This document shows positions 25,849 to 36,258 of a stretch of DNA of 64,000 nucleotides, in pieces. How positions within the stretch are numbered: the first letter of the stretch is position 1; each line of letters begins with the position of its first letter. The translations under genes and the position numbers were made by a program. The notes under the pieces are model-generated. The model did no database searches and was not told where the DNA came from. It saw only the letters and a program-made list of their open reading frames with translations. Source of the DNA: Pseudomonas beijingensis (GTDB lineage: Bacteria > Pseudomonadota > Gammaproteobacteria > Pseudomonadales > Pseudomonadaceae); NCBI RefSeq assembly GCF_030687295.1, contig NZ_CP117425.1:4840001-4904000 (forward strand), in the 5' to 3' direction.

Positions 25849-28349
25849 ACCTGACCCGCCGCGCATTCGTCAAGACCCAGGCCGCCGCCATTGCGGCCGC
25901 CGCTGCCGGACTGCCGATCGTGACGTCCGCCAGCAACCTGGTGACCGAAGCGGACATGGTCACCCTGGACTGGAACAAGGCCCCGTGTCGTTTCTGCGGC
26001 ACCGGGTGCAGCGTGATGGTCGCGACCCGGGACAACCGCGTGGTCGCCACCCATGGCGACGTCAAGGCTGAAGTCAATCGTGGGCTGAACTGCGTGAAAG
26101 GCTATTTTCTTTCCAAGATCATGTACGGCGTCGACCGCCTGACCCAACCGCTGTTGCGCATGAAAAATGGCCAGTACGACAAGCAAGGGGAGTTCCAGCC
26201 GGTCAGTTGGGAGAAAGCCTTCGACATCATGGAGCTGAAGTTCAAGCAGGCCTTGAAGGACAAAGGGCCGCGGTCGGTGGGCATGTTCGGCTCCGGTCAA
26301 TGGACGGTATGGGAAGGTTATGCCGCCAACAAACTGATGAAGGCCGGCTTTCGCACCAACAACATCGACCCCAACGCCCGCCATTGCATGGCCTCGGCGG
26401 TGATGGGCTTCATGCGCACCTTTGGTGCCGATGAACCCATGGGCTGCTATGACGACATCGAAGCCACCGATGCCTTCGTGCTCTGGGGGTCGAACATGGC
26501 CGAGATGCACCCGGTGCTCTGGAGCCGGGTCACCGACCGCCGCCTTAGCCAGCCCCATGTGAAAGTCGCGGTGCTGTCCACGTTCGAGCATCGCAGCTTC
26601 GAACTCGCCGACATTCCCATGGTGTTCAAGCCGCAAACCGACCTGATGATTCTCAACTACATCGCCAACCACATCATTGAAAGCGGTGCGGTCAACCAGG
26701 ACTTCATCAACAAGCACACTCGGTTCGCCAAGGGTGTCGACGACATCGGCTACGGTTTGCGCCCTGACGATCCACGGGAAATGAAAGCCGCCAATGCCGC
26801 CAAGGCCAACAGCTGGACGGACATTTCTTTCGAGCAGTACGCCGCCTTCGTCAAGCCCTACACACTGGAGCGAACCGCCAAGGAAACCGGGGTGCCCGCC
26901 GAGCGTCTGAAAAACCTCGCCGAGCTGTATGCCGACCCCAAGCGCAAGATCGTCTCGTTCTGGACCATGGGCTTCAACCAGCACACCCGTGGCGTCTGGG
27001 CCAACAACCTGATCTACAACATCCACTTGCTCACCGGCAAGATCAGCGAACCGGGCAACAGTCCCTTCTCGTTGACCGGCCAGCCCTCGGCCTGTGGTAC
27101 CGCGCGGGAAGTCGGGACCTTCTCCCATCGACTGCCGGCCGACCTGGTGGTGACCAATCCCAAGCACCGCGCCACCGCCGAGAAAATCTGGAAGCTGCCC
27201 GCCGGCACCATCCAGGAAAAGCCTGGCTTCCATGCCGTCGAACAGAGCCGCATGCTCAAGGACGGCGTGCTCAACGTCTGCTGGACCCAGGCCAGCAACA
27301 ACATGCACGCCGGGCCGAACATCATGCAGGAAGTCCTGCCGGGTTGGCGCAACCCGAACAACTTCATGATCGTCTCCGATGTCTATCCGACCGTCTCCGC
27401 CCAGGCCGCCGACCTGATCCTGCCCAGCGCCATGTGGGTGGAAAAGGAAGGCGCTTTCGGCAACGCCGAACGCCGGACGCAATTCTGGCACCAATTGGTG
27501 AGCGCACCGGGAGATGCCAAGTCAGACCTGTGGCAGTTGATGGAATTTTCCAAACGCTTCACCACCGATGAAACCTGGCCTGCCGAATTACTGGCCAAGG
27601 CCCCAGAACTCAAGGGCAAGACCCTCTTTGAGGTACTGTTCAAGAATGGCCAGGTCGACCAGTTCCCCGTCGAGCAGATGGAAGCCGGCTACAAGAATGA
27701 TGAAGCCAAGGCCTTTGGTTTCTATCCACAAAAAGGCCTGTTCGAGGAGTACGCCCAGTTCGGTCGCGGCCACGGTCACGATCTTGCCACGTTCGACCGC
27801 TACCACAGCGAACGTGGCCTGCGCTGGCCGGTGGTCGAGGGCAAGGAAACCCGCTGGCGTTATCGCGAGGGGTTGGACCCGTACGTGGAGAAAGGCAGCG
27901 AGGTGCAGTTCTACGGTTACCCGGACAAGAAGGCGATCATCTTCGCCCTGCCCTACGAGCCGCCCGCCGAATCCCCGGACGCCGACTACCCGTTCTGGCT
28001 GTCCACCGGCCGCGTCCTGGAACATTGGCACACAGGCACCATGACCCAGCGCGTCGAGGAGCTGTACAAAGCCGTGCCGGACGCGCTGGTCTATATGCAC
28101 CCCGACGATGCCAAGGCCTTGAAGGCTCGGCGCGGCAGCGAGGTGAAGCTGATCAGCCGACGCGGTGAAATCCGCGCGCGCATCGAGACCCGCGGGCGCA
28201 ACAAGCCGCCTCAAGGGTTGGTTTTCGTACCGTTCTTCGATGCCAACAAGCTGATCAACAAGGTCACGCTCGATGCCACCGACCCGATCTCCAAGCAGAC
28301 CGACTATAAAAAATGCGCGATACGCATCGAGTTGGTCAGCGTGGCCTGA
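25845..28349 (+). CDS. napA: NapA periplasmic nitrate reductase, catalytic Mo-bisMGD subunit
   Basis: This 834-residue protein has a twin-arginine signal ([19 protein letters not shown]), then the 4Fe-4S motif CRFCGTGC with the fourth cysteine in LNCVKGY, followed by the molybdopterin oxidoreductase domain ([25 protein letters not shown] with the Mo-ligand Cys, [14 protein letters not shown]). It reduces nitrate to nitrite in the periplasm with electrons from NapC through NapB. Its length is typical. It is coupled to napD (ATGA) and napB follows after 11 bp. Confidence 0.97.
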   Translation: MNLTRRAFVKTQAAAIAAAAAGLPIVTSASNLVTEADMVTLDWNKAPCRFCGTGCSVMVATRDNRVVATHGDVKAEVNRGLNCVKGYFLSKIMYGVDRLTQPLLRMKNGQYDKQGEFQPVSWEKAFDIMELKFKQALKDKGPRSVGMFGSGQWTVWEGYAANKLMKAGFRTNNIDPNARHCMASAVMGFMRTFGADEPMGCYDDIEATDAFVLWGSNMAEMHPVLWSRVTDRRLSQPHVKVAVLSTFEHRSFELADIPMVFKPQTDLMILNYIANHIIESGAVNQDFINKHTRFAKGVDDIGYGLRPDDPREMKAANAAKANSWTDISFEQYAAFVKPYTLERTAKETGVPAERLKNLAELYADPKRKIVSFWTMGFNQHTRGVWANNLIYNIHLLTGKISEPGNSPFSLTGQPSACGTAREVGTFSHRLPADLVVTNPKHRATAEKIWKLPAGTIQEKPGFHAVEQSRMLKDGVLNVCWTQASNNMHAGPNIMQEVLPGWRNPNNFMIVSDVYPTVSAQAADLILPSAMWVEKEGAFGNAERRTQFWHQLVSAPGDAKSDLWQLMEFSKRFTTDETWPAELLAKAPELKGKTLFEVLFKNGQVDQFPVEQMEAGYKNDEAKAFGFYPQKGLFEEYAQFGRGHGHDLATFDRYHSERGLRWPVVEGKETRWRYREGLDPYVEKGSEVQFYGYPDKKAIIFALPYEPPAESPDADYPFWLSTGRVLEHWHTGTMTQRVEELYKAVPDALVYMHPDDAKALKARRGSEVKLISRRGEIRARIETRGRNKPPQGLVFVPFFDANKLINKVTLDATDPISKQTDYKKCAIRIELVSVA

Positions 28350-28360
28350 GGAGAACCGTG

Positions 28361-28846
28361 ATGCTTTTTCGAATCCTGCCGTTGCTCCTGCTCGCGGTGA
28401 TCGGCCTAGCGATCGCCGCTGATATCGACTACCCGCTCGATGCCCCCGCGCCAGACGGGCGCCGTCCCGGCGGCACGCTGACCCAGAGCATGCCTGCCCC
28501 ACCCGTTGCCGATGAGGAAAACAAAGACCTCAAGCGCGAGCGTAATTACCCGGATCAGCCGCCGACCATCCCGCACACCATCCGCGGCTATCAGATCGAC
28601 AAGAACGGCAACAAATGCCTGTCCTGTCACAGTCGCGCCAACAGCGCACGGACCCAGGCAACGATGATCAGCATCACCCACTACATGGACCGCGACGGCC
28701 AGGCACTGGCAGCTGTGGCGCCGCGTAGGTACTTCTGCAACCAGTGCCATGTGCCGCAGGCCGACGTGAAACCCTTGGTGGACAACAGCTTCGAGACCAT
28801 CGACAAAATTCTGCAAGACGCCGCAAACGCCGCGCAAAAGCCTTGA
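28361..28846 (+). CDS. napB: NapB dihaem cytochrome c subunit
   Basis: This protein of about 161 residues has a signal peptide (MLFRILPLLLLAVIGLAIAA) and two haem sites, CLSCHS and CNQCHV. HTIRGYQIDKNGNKCLSCH and RRYFCNQCHVPQ are characteristic of NapB. It takes electrons from NapC and passes them to NapA. A GTG at 28358 is the alternative start; GAGGAG lies upstream of both. Confidence 0.93.
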   Translation: MLFRILPLLLLAVIGLAIAADIDYPLDAPAPDGRRPGGTLTQSMPAPPVADEENKDLKRERNYPDQPPTIPHTIRGYQIDKNGNKCLSCHSRANSARTQATMISITHYMDRDGQALAAVAPRRYFCNQCHVPQADVKPLVDNSFETIDKILQDAANAAQKP

Positions 28847-28855
28847 GGAGGCAAC

Positions 28856-29452
28856 ATGAAAGCACTGTTCGCCCTGCTCAAGGACTACTGGGGTGTCCTT
28901 CGTCGTCCGAGCATGTACTACAGCCTCGGTTTCCTGACGCTGGGGGGCTTTGTCGCCGGGATCATTTTCTGGGGCGGTTTCAACACCGCGCTGGAGGCCA
29001 CCAACACCGAGACGTTCTGCGTCTCCTGCCATGAAATGCGCGACAACGTCTTCGTCGAGCTCAAGGACACGATCCACTACACCAATCGCTCCGGCGTACG
29101 CGCCAGCTGTCCGGACTGCCACGTGCCGCATGAGTGGACCCATAAAATCGCACGCAAGATGCAGGCGTCGAAGGAAGTCTGGGGCAAGATTTTCGGCACC
29201 ATTGATACGCGCGACAAATTCCTCGCTCTGCGACGCGAGCTGGCCGAGCACGAATGGGCCCGGCTCAAGGCCAACGACTCTCGCGAATGCCGCAACTGCC
29301 ACAACTTCGAGTTCATGGATTTTACCCGCCAGGGCAAACGCGCCGCATCCATGCACTCGACATCACTGGCCAACGGCGAGGCGACTTGCATCGACTGCCA
29401 CAAAGGCATCGCTCACAAGCTGCCCGACATGAGCGGTGTGAAGGGGTGGTAG
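28856..29452 (+). CDS. napC: NapC tetrahaem quinol dehydrogenase
   Basis: This 198-residue protein has one N-terminal membrane helix ([20 protein letters not shown]) and four haem c motifs (CVSCHE, CPDCHV, CRNCHN, CIDCHK), as in the NapC/NirT family. It oxidises membrane quinol and delivers electrons to NapB. GAGGAGG precedes the start. It ends the nap operon, convergent with the next gene. Confidence 0.94.
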   Translation: MKALFALLKDYWGVLRRPSMYYSLGFLTLGGFVAGIIFWGGFNTALEATNTETFCVSCHEMRDNVFVELKDTIHYTNRSGVRASCPDCHVPHEWTHKIARKMQASKEVWGKIFGTIDTRDKFLALRRELAEHEWARLKANDSRECRNCHNFEFMDFTRQGKRAASMHSTSLANGEATCIDCHKGIAHKLPDMSGVKGW

Positions 29453-29524
29453 ACGGTTGCCATGCTCTGCGCAATCGCGTCTGCCACGACAATCCGGCAA
29501 ATCTTTCGGTCCGAAACTCATCGC

Positions 29525-30307
29525 TTATCGCGACGTATACTGCATCTTGACGACTTCACCGATTCTCTGCGCAACGCCATTGGTGGGAGGCGTGACAGAT
29601 CGGATCGACTGACCGCGATAAGGTCCGTCCGCGGGAAACCAATTCTGGACAACGACAACCTGTTTCGGTTGCTCGGCCGAAGCCGGGCCCGTGGAGATTT
29701 CATTGGTGAACTTGCAGGTATCAAACGTACCCAGGGCTGTCTTGAGCGTCTCACGCCCGTTATACGTCAGCTTCTCGACGACATCGAACTCGACCGTTGC
29801 CCCGGCGCTCACCGCTTTGTTTTTGTAGCTGACGGTGACGGTTTGCCCGGGTTGCAGATCAATCGGTGTGGAAGCGGGAGGCTGGTAGGTGGTGGTCACC
29901 AACGATGCCCCGGCACCATGGCGATCGCCGTAACGAACCAGCCGACCGTCCTTGATCTCGGCGAAGGTGGTCGTCAGGAAAAACGGCACATTATTCAAGA
30001 ACGACGTGTGCACCGAAGCAACCGGATTGGCACCGGCAAATGCCTCACGCCCAAGCGTCTCGGTTTTGCCGCGACTGGTGGCTGGCGACAGGTTGTCGCG
30101 ACTTTCATACTCCACCACCGTCCCGGCCTGAAAATCCGCTTCGTTGGTGCAAGCCGCGGAGGACGTCTCACTGGCCGTGGAAGCCGACGCTTCGGCGATA
30201 AAAGAACCCCAGCCACTGGCGGCAAGGGCCGAGACGGCGAACACCGTTGCCAGACGCATGCGGTAAGCCGTGTCGGCGTTGGACTTTCTGGCAGGTGTAC
30301 TTTTCAA
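29525..30307 (-). CDS. Secreted protein of unknown function
   Basis: This 260-residue protein has an N-terminal hydrophobic segment (LATVFAVSALAASGWGSFIAEASA). It has no known domain that I can see. The mature part is beta-rich and soluble-looking: TVVEYESRDN, VTTTYQPPASTPIDLQPGQTVTVSYKNK, QVVVVQNWFPADGPYRG. Two cysteines (AACTN, DTCKF) could form a disulfide. The start is TTG with AAGGA 7 bases before; an ATG at 30259 is possible. It stands alone between nap and a DUF1810 gene. Confidence 0.65.
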   Translation of the reverse strand: MKSTPARKSNADTAYRMRLATVFAVSALAASGWGSFIAEASASTASETSSAACTNEADFQAGTVVEYESRDNLSPATSRGKTETLGREAFAGANPVASVHTSFLNNVPFFLTTTFAEIKDGRLVRYGDRHGAGASLVTTTYQPPASTPIDLQPGQTVTVSYKNKAVSAGATVEFDVVEKLTYNGRETLKTALGTFDTCKFTNEISTGPASAEQPKQVVVVQNWFPADGPYRGQSIRSVTPPTNGVAQRIGEVVKMQYTSR

Positions 30308-30551
30308 AAAACAGATCCTTGTTCAAATAGGCTCGTTGCGATCGATCGAAAACCCGACAGCGCCCATAGGTTAGGGTCGAGTGCCGACCGGCGCTATAGC
30401 GCAAGTGTGCTATAGGCTTTGCCCTCGTCCGGGCTGGGGGGGATGATCGGGACTACCGATACGCGCCAGACAATGACATCATAAGGCCACCACTTGGATC
30501 GAGCCTGGACGCGCTTCATTCTTCAGCCTTGAAACCGTATCAGAGGCTCGT

Positions 30552-30968
30552 ATGACCGAAACACTGGAGCGCTTTGTCCAGGCGCAAGCGGCAACCTATG
30601 AGCGCGCTTTGCTCGAACTACGGCGCGGGCGCAAGGAAAGCCATTGGATGTGGTTCATCTTTCCGCAATTACGCGGCCTGGGTGTCAGCGAGAACGCCAC
30701 CTACTACGGCCTGCGCGGCCTGAAAGAGGCGCGCGATTATTTGCATCACCCGCTTCTGGGACCGCGACTCGAACGCGCAACCCGCGCCGTCCTGGACTCG
30801 GAAGTCGCGGTAGAAAAACTCCTGGGGACCCTCGATGCCATGAAGTTCGCGTCCTGCATGACGCTGTTTGCAGCGGCCGCGGGCGAGCACTCCGTGTATG
30901 CCCAGGCGCTGGAGGGTGGGGTGAGTGTCGACTCAAGAACACTGGAATTACTTAAGGAACCAGAGTGA
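30552..30968 (+). CDS. DUF1810 domain protein
   Basis: This 138-residue protein has the DUF1810 signature: LERFVQAQ, RRGRKESHWMWFIFPQLRGLG, YGLRGLKEARDYLHHPLLGPRL, and DAMKFASCMTLF. The family is widespread in bacteria and without known function. The length is usual. It stands alone between a secreted protein and the hscC operon. Confidence 0.88.
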   Translation: MTETLERFVQAQAATYERALLELRRGRKESHWMWFIFPQLRGLGVSENATYYGLRGLKEARDYLHHPLLGPRLERATRAVLDSEVAVEKLLGTLDAMKFASCMTLFAAAAGEHSVYAQALEGGVSVDSRTLELLKEPE

Positions 30969-31208
30969 TCTGGCCAGCGCTCGTTGCCTATCAATATCGA
31001 ACCGATAGAGACCGTTTCCGATAAAGCGCTGGTGGGCGATGCGACCCACAGGTTGCCGAGGCTGGTCGACACGTTGGGCTGATCCGCCATGCAAAACTCG
31101 CCCATGATCGCCCCAAAGATTTCAACGAATACGCCGATACAGGCTTGATAAACTGACCGGCTCGCGGGTACGCCCTTGCGACGCAATGATTAAGGAGATC
31201 CAACGGAC

Positions 31209-32915
31209 ATGATTGTCGGCATTGACCTGGGCACCACCCATAGCCTGATCGCGGCATGGCGCGACGGCGCGGCGCAACTGGTACCCAACGCATTGGGCGA
31301 GTGGCTGACCCCGAGCGTGGTCGGCCTGGACGATGAGGGCCGGGTCATGGTCGGCCGCGCAGCCCTGGAGCGCCTGCAGACCCACCCCCAGGTCACCGCC
31401 TCGCTTTTCAAGCGCTATATGGGCAGCGCTCGTCTCACCACGCTTGGCAATCGACAGTTCCGGGCCGAGGAGCTCTCGGCCATGGTGCTGCGCAGCTTGC
31501 GCGAGGATGCCGAGCGGCATTTCGGCGAACCGGTGGAAGAGGCCGTCATCAGCGTCCCCGCTTATTTCAGCGATGCCCAGCGCAAGGCCACGCGGATTGC
31601 CGGCGAGCTGGCCGGGTTCAAGGTCGAGCGACTGATCAACGAACCCACCGCGGCCGCACTCGCCTATGGCTTGCATCAGCGCGATAGCGCCAGCACCTTC
31701 CTGGTTTTCGATCTCGGCGGCGGGACTTTCGACGTGTCCATCCTGGAGCTGTTCGAAGGCATCATGGAAGTTCGCGCCAGCGCCGGCGACAACTACCTGG
31801 GCGGGGAAGATTTCGACACGCTGCTGCTCCAGGATTTCGTTGCCGCACAGGCGGGCAACACCGAGGGGCCGATGGCCCTCGAAGACGCGCAGCTCTACGG
31901 TCGGCTGCGCCGTGAAGCCGAACGCGTGCGCAAATCCCTGGGCCAGGAGTCAAGCGCTACGTTCGCAGTACGCCAGGGCGAGCGCGAATGGCGTCGCGAA
32001 TACACCCAGGCCGGCCTGACCGATCTGTATGCGCCCCTGTTCAGCCGCCTTCGAGCCCCTATCGAAACCGCTTTGCGCGATGCCCGCATCCGCGCCAGTG
32101 AGCTGGACGAAGTGTTGCTGGTGGGCGGCACCACCCGCATGCCGCTCGTGCGCAAGTTGGCCGCCAGCCTGTTCGGACGTTTCCCCTCGATCCAGCTCAA
32201 CCCCGATGAAGCCGTGGCATTGGGCGCCGCCGTGCAGGCAGGGCTGAAGAGCCGCGACGCGGCACTTGAAGAAGTCGTGCTCACCGACGTCTGCCCTTAT
32301 TCCCTGGGCATCGAAATTGCGGTCGAGTATGGCGGCAAGCTCGAAAACGGCCATTACCTGCCGATCATCGAACGCAACTGCGTGGTGCCCGTGAGCAAGG
32401 TCAAGCGCGTGTTCACCCTCCAGGATCAGCAAAAGGTCGTGCTGCTGAAGGTCTATCAGGGCGAAAGCCGTCGGATCAGTGAAAACATTCTCCTGGGTGA
32501 ACTGGAAATTCCCGTGCCGCCCATGCCTGCCGGGGAAGTGGGGATCGACGTGCGCTTCACTTACGATACCAACGGCCTCTTGGAAGCCGATGCGCAGATC
32601 GTCCAGACTGGAGAGCGACGCAACCTGGTGATCGCCAATAACGCCGGCGTGCTGAATAGCGAAGAAATCAGCCAGCGCCTCAAGGCCTTGGAAGCACTGA
32701 AGATCCATCCACGGGACGAACAACCCAATACCCTGCTGATCGCCCGGCTGGAACGTCTTTACCAGGAAAGCCGCGGTGATCTGCGCCAACGGATCGATGA
32801 GTTGGCGACCCGTTTCGCCCAGATGCTCGATACCCAGGAACTGCACGACATCCGGGCGCTCCGGCTGCAGATCAGCGCCCAGCTCGACAGCCTGGAAGAA
32901 GGTGTCTGGCGATGA
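31209..32915 (+). CDS. hscC: HscC-like Hsp70 chaperone
   Basis: This 568-residue DnaK-family protein is shorter than DnaK (about 640), as is HscC. It has IVGIDLGTTHSL, the phosphate-2 region LVFDLGGGTFDVSIL, and VLLVGGTTRMPLVRKLAA. The substrate-binding domain is present up to a short helical end with no DnaK-type lid tail. HscC is a specialised Hsp70 that works with a dedicated J-protein. Here the J-protein overlaps its stop by 4 bp and a third gene is coupled to that. GGAG lies upstream of the start. Confidence 0.9.
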   Translation: MIVGIDLGTTHSLIAAWRDGAAQLVPNALGEWLTPSVVGLDDEGRVMVGRAALERLQTHPQVTASLFKRYMGSARLTTLGNRQFRAEELSAMVLRSLREDAERHFGEPVEEAVISVPAYFSDAQRKATRIAGELAGFKVERLINEPTAAALAYGLHQRDSASTFLVFDLGGGTFDVSILELFEGIMEVRASAGDNYLGGEDFDTLLLQDFVAAQAGNTEGPMALEDAQLYGRLRREAERVRKSLGQESSATFAVRQGEREWRREYTQAGLTDLYAPLFSRLRAPIETALRDARIRASELDEVLLVGGTTRMPLVRKLAASLFGRFPSIQLNPDEAVALGAAVQAGLKSRDAALEEVVLTDVCPYSLGIEIAVEYGGKLENGHYLPIIERNCVVPVSKVKRVFTLQDQQKVVLLKVYQGESRRISENILLGELEIPVPPMPAGEVGIDVRFTYDTNGLLEADAQIVQTGERRNLVIANNAGVLNSEEISQRLKALEALKIHPRDEQPNTLLIARLERLYQESRGDLRQRIDELATRFAQMLDTQELHDIRALRLQISAQLDSLEEGVWR

Positions 32916-34576
32916 CCTGCTGGGTGGTACTCGGGCTGCCGGAGGACGCCGATAAGCGCAGCATCAAGCGCCAGTATGCAAGCCTGCTCAAACAGCATCG
33001 GCCAGACGAAGATCCCGAAGGGTTCCAGCGCCTGCGAGAGGCTTACGAACAGGCGTTGGAGTGGGCTGACTGGCAGCAGGAAGTGGTGGTCGACGACGAG
33101 CAGCCAGTCCCCATCGAGCCGCCCCTCGTAGAACTGCCTGCCCCGAGGCAGGCACCGACAGGGCCCTCCCCCAGCCAGCGCCTGGCAGCGCAATGCCTGG
33201 AGGCGATAGACGCGACCAACCTCGCCAGCCGCCTGACGCAGGCGCGTCTTTATGCCTGCGAACGTGAATTCGAACACGGCCTGCTGGAGCGTTGCCTGAC
33301 GCAGGAAGATACCTACGACCTGGCCGAAGCGGCCATTGCGCAGTTGCACTGGCTGACCCCCTGGCAGCGCCAGGACCTGCCCAGCGCCAGCACCGAGCAA
33401 CTGCGCGGCAAGCTCATGGAGCTGGCATGGTCCCGCCTGACCGGGGCCTGCCACGATAGCCAACGCTTTCTCGATCTCGCCCGCCAGCTCGACGCCAGCC
33501 CGTGGCTACAAACCCTGGATGCTCGGCAATGGCTGAACCGCTGCCTGGCCATGGCCCTCCTGCAAGCACCGGGTTGGTCGGAGCAGTTGTTCGATGCCAT
33601 CTGCGCGCAACAGGGCTGGAAGCAGACCGGCCACCATAGCCCGTGTCCGGAACCCTGGTGGAGTCAACTGCTTGCCCGCAGCCACTGCGCCACGTTCCTT
33701 CAGCAGCAGGTTCGCCTCGCCCAGGGTACCGACAGCAGCGAATCCCAGGCTGCACGCATGCTGTTTGGCTCGCTCGATGAAGACGCCCGGATGGGCTTGA
33801 GCATGAGCTTCAGCGCCGAGGATTGGGCTGCTTGCGAAACGCTGTATCGCAACGTCCAGCTTCGCTATCCCCATCTACTGGACGAAATGCCTCAACTGGC
33901 CCCGGAACTATGGCGCCCGTTGCGTCGCGAACCGCCGATGCTAGCCGTGCCACTGGCCCTGCTCGGCACCTCGACCTACATGAGCTGGGCCTTGGAATAT
34001 CAACTGGGCGGCGCGTTCCTCACCAGTTTGATCGACCTGCTCCTGCGCGCGCTGCTACTGGGTGTCGTCGCCTGGGGCCTGCATGCGTTCTGCAAAGCAC
34101 TGGGCCGCGGTGCCTGGCGCCTCGACCGATCGATCCAGACGCGCTTTGGTCATTGGCTGAGCCTGCGACGTCCTGCGCCCCTGCCGATTCGTGAAAGTCT
34201 CTGGGTCGGGTTGCTGGGTGTTCCCATCTACCTGGCCGGAGGTGCTTTCGCCGCTGCAACTTATTTCGGGATCCTCGCTGCGCTCGCGGCCCTGAGCCGA
34301 CGCACCGCCGCCCGACACGGCAAGTCCTTTATGGCTCGCGCCTATGAGCGCGTGCCCGGGGATGTACTGGTCGGCCTGTTCCTGGGGATACTCGTGCCCC
34401 TGGTCATGCTGGGCAATGCCTTGGCCAACCACTCGAGTCTTGCCGCAAATCAAGGACTCCAGGCTTGGCCACAGCGTACCTGCGCCGCCCGCCAACTGAC
34501 GGACTCGCCATGTCCTTCCAAACTTTCAGCCACCCAGTGGCATAAGCCCGACACCACCCAGGCGAAACAGCCATGA
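32912..34576 (+). CDS. J-domain protein, DjlC/DjlB-like partner of HscC
   Basis: This 554-residue protein has an N-terminal J-domain (VVLGLPEDADKRSIKRQYASLLKQ). Its loop reads HRPDEDPEGFQ, so the canonical HPD is HRPD, as in some DjlC-type J-proteins. A long middle region of helical repeats follows, then several membrane segments near the C-terminus (LLGVPIYLAGGAFAAATYFG, VLVGLFLGILVPLVMLGNAL). Direct coupling to hscC (ATGA) indicates the pair works together at a membrane. It also overlaps the next gene as ATGA. Confidence 0.82.
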   Translation: MTCWVVLGLPEDADKRSIKRQYASLLKQHRPDEDPEGFQRLREAYEQALEWADWQQEVVVDDEQPVPIEPPLVELPAPRQAPTGPSPSQRLAAQCLEAIDATNLASRLTQARLYACEREFEHGLLERCLTQEDTYDLAEAAIAQLHWLTPWQRQDLPSASTEQLRGKLMELAWSRLTGACHDSQRFLDLARQLDASPWLQTLDARQWLNRCLAMALLQAPGWSEQLFDAICAQQGWKQTGHHSPCPEPWWSQLLARSHCATFLQQQVRLAQGTDSSESQAARMLFGSLDEDARMGLSMSFSAEDWAACETLYRNVQLRYPHLLDEMPQLAPELWRPLRREPPMLAVPLALLGTSTYMSWALEYQLGGAFLTSLIDLLLRALLLGVVAWGLHAFCKALGRGAWRLDRSIQTRFGHWLSLRRPAPLPIRESLWVGLLGVPIYLAGGAFAAATYFGILAALAALSRRTAARHGKSFMARAYERVPGDVLVGLFLGILVPLVMLGNALANHSSLAANQGLQAWPQRTCAARQLTDSPCPSKLSATQWHKPDTTQAKQP

Positions 34577-35517
34577 TCAGCACCCGCGCCTTTATCACGG
34601 CGGTTGTCGTCCTGTTAACGATGGCTTGGCTGGTGCAGCGAGTCTCCAGTTCGGAAACCGTCGACAAAGCAACTCTTTCATCCTGGACCGACATCCAGGC
34701 CATTAACACTTGCCTGGTGGAAGGTGCGGAGCTGCTGGAACAGCGCTACGCCGACTATCACGCCGTTCTTACGCCGTCCAAGGATGTATGGCCGACCTGG
34801 CGGGGCTTTGTCGGGTTCGGCATGGGCTCTGACGATATCCTGAGGACCCAGGCCCCCTGCAAACCCTGGTTCCATAGCGACGATCCCGACCTGAACACCC
34901 AGGCCAAAAACTACGTCAAGGCCTATGACCGCCTACGGCCCGACGCACTGGCCATCGAGCGTTGGTTGGGGGACCGGTCGAACGAACTGCCTTCCCCCGA
35001 ACTCGACCGACTCGAACAAGCCTTCAACCTGGGCCTGCAAGACGTACGTGCCCAAGCGATACCGTTGCGCCAGGCCCTGGAGCAACCGCAATTGCATGTT
35101 CGCGAGCAACAGTTGGCGGCCATCGAAACACGCCTGGGCCGTGACCAGCATTGGCAGACCCTGCGCTTCATGATCCTGGCACGTCAGACTATCAATGCAC
35201 TCGACGCCATGACCGAAGGCGCACCGCTGAGCCCGGAACAACTGCTTACGGCGCAGCAGACTCTCACGACCCGTTGGACGGACGCCGAGACCTTGATACA
35301 GGCCCTGCCCCGGTTGCGCTCGGCCAACGGCAACCGGCCCGTGTGGACCCACATCAGCTTCGCCGCCAAGGAATGGATCAGCGCTCTGGAGCGCTTGCAG
35401 CAACACTGGGCTTCAGGCGCCGACGCCGATGAACTGAACCAGGACCTCGCCGCCGCTCGGACCGGTTATGACGAATTGCAATCGCGCTATAACACGGCGG
35501 TGAAGGCTCAGTATTGA
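34573..35517 (+). CDS. DUF3829/YiiG-like protein with membrane anchor or lipobox-free signal
   Basis: This 314-residue protein has an N-terminal membrane segment (ITAVVVLLTMAWLVQ), then an alpha-helical body that resembles DUF3829/YiiG: INTCLVEGAELLEQRYADYHAVL, LNTQAKNYVKAYDRLRPDAL. It overlaps the J-protein gene by 4 bp, so hscC, J-protein and this gene form a coupled triad. It may be a client or periplasmic partner. The assignment is by pattern and is less sure than the two genes before it. Confidence 0.65.
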   Translation: MISTRAFITAVVVLLTMAWLVQRVSSSETVDKATLSSWTDIQAINTCLVEGAELLEQRYADYHAVLTPSKDVWPTWRGFVGFGMGSDDILRTQAPCKPWFHSDDPDLNTQAKNYVKAYDRLRPDALAIERWLGDRSNELPSPELDRLEQAFNLGLQDVRAQAIPLRQALEQPQLHVREQQLAAIETRLGRDQHWQTLRFMILARQTINALDAMTEGAPLSPEQLLTAQQTLTTRWTDAETLIQALPRLRSANGNRPVWTHISFAAKEWISALERLQQHWASGADADELNQDLAAARTGYDELQSRYNTAVKAQY

Positions 35518-35563
35518 GGAAACGTACGAGCGACACCTGACGCTGTCCGGCGTGGATCGAGTT

Positions 35564-36064
35564 CTAGATCGAAAGCACAAAGCGGCATCCAGCCTCGATC
35601 TCCTCGCCACCCGACAGCGCTCCAGGCACAAACCCGCACCGCTCAAGGACCTTCCTTGAGCCGACGTTGCTCTCATAGACATAAGTCACCAATTGCGTAA
35701 GCCCCCAACGTATCCGCGCCGCCTCGATCAGATGTTTCAGGGCCTGCGTTGCCAACCCTTGCCCACTCGCGCGTTGATCAATGCGATAGCCCACCTCGGC
35801 GCAACCGTGCGGTGAATGGATGCCTTTCAAATTCGCCCGCCCCACGATTCGCCCGCTGGAATCTTCGATCACAAACGGATGCCAAGTGCCCTCGGCAAAA
35901 TCGGCCAGATAGCTTTCAATGTGATCGGTGACGCCCGTCAATGAATAAAAGCTAGGGTCCCGTGGGTCAATCTGCGATTCGAACCATTCACGGTTATGGA
36001 TTTCGAAGGCCAGCAGGGCTTGCACATCGGTCATTTCCAGCTCGCGGATCCTGAATGGTTTCAC
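35564..36064 (-). CDS. GNAT family N-acetyltransferase (RimJ/RimL-like)
   Basis: This protein of about 166 residues has the RimJ/RimL pattern: FRIRELEMTDVQALLAFEI, YLADFAEGTWHPFVIED, GRANLKGI, AEVGYRIDQRASGQGLATQAL (acetyl-CoA loop), and VTYVYESNVGSRKVLERCGF. I chose GTG at 36064 since AGGAG stands 9 bases before it. ATG at 36118 is possible, but reading further upstream runs into a repeat element. It likely acetylates a protein N-terminus or a small molecule. It is convergent with the DUF3829 gene. Confidence 0.85.
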   Translation of the reverse strand: MKPFRIRELEMTDVQALLAFEIHNREWFESQIDPRDPSFYSLTGVTDHIESYLADFAEGTWHPFVIEDSSGRIVGRANLKGIHSPHGCAEVGYRIDQRASGQGLATQALKHLIEAARIRWGLTQLVTYVYESNVGSRKVLERCGFVPGALSGGEEIEAGCRFVLSI

Positions 36065-36152
36065 TGATTGTTTCTCCTGGGTCGTGAAGCTCAATCGTAA
36101 GGTCGAGTGATCGTTCATGGCGAGGGTTTCTGCTTGAGCGGTCTTTTGTTGG

Positions 36153-36197
36153 GGGGCCGCTGCGCAGCCCAGCGGGAGCAAGCTCCCTCGCCACGGG
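36153..36197. repeat. Single half of the second repeat family
   Basis: gccgctgcgcagcccagcgggagcaagctccctcgccac is the right half of the element complete at 24326-24415. It lies upstream of the acetyltransferase start and in-frame extension through it gives spurious residues. Confidence 0.75.
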
Positions 36198-36222
36198 GTT
36201 CATTTGATGGGAGCCATGAACG

Positions 36223-36258
36223 AAAAATGCTCCGTACCTTTCGATACGGAGCATTTCT
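36223..36258 (-). terminator. Bidirectional-looking intrinsic terminator of the carboxynorspermidine operon
   Basis: AAATGCTCCGTA and TACGGAGCATTT form a perfect 12-bp stem with an 8-nt loop. On the minus strand it is followed by TTTTT-like sequence and it lies 130 bp after the dehydrogenase stop, so it should end the nspC-dehydrogenase transcript. The segment between 36259 and 36385 has no other feature. Confidence 0.85.

Noticed and set aside
36065..36181. Longer N-terminus for the GNAT acetyltransferase
   Set aside because: The extension from 36181 reads through the repeat half, and the GTG at 36064 has a better Shine-Dalgarno; ATG at 36118 stays possible.
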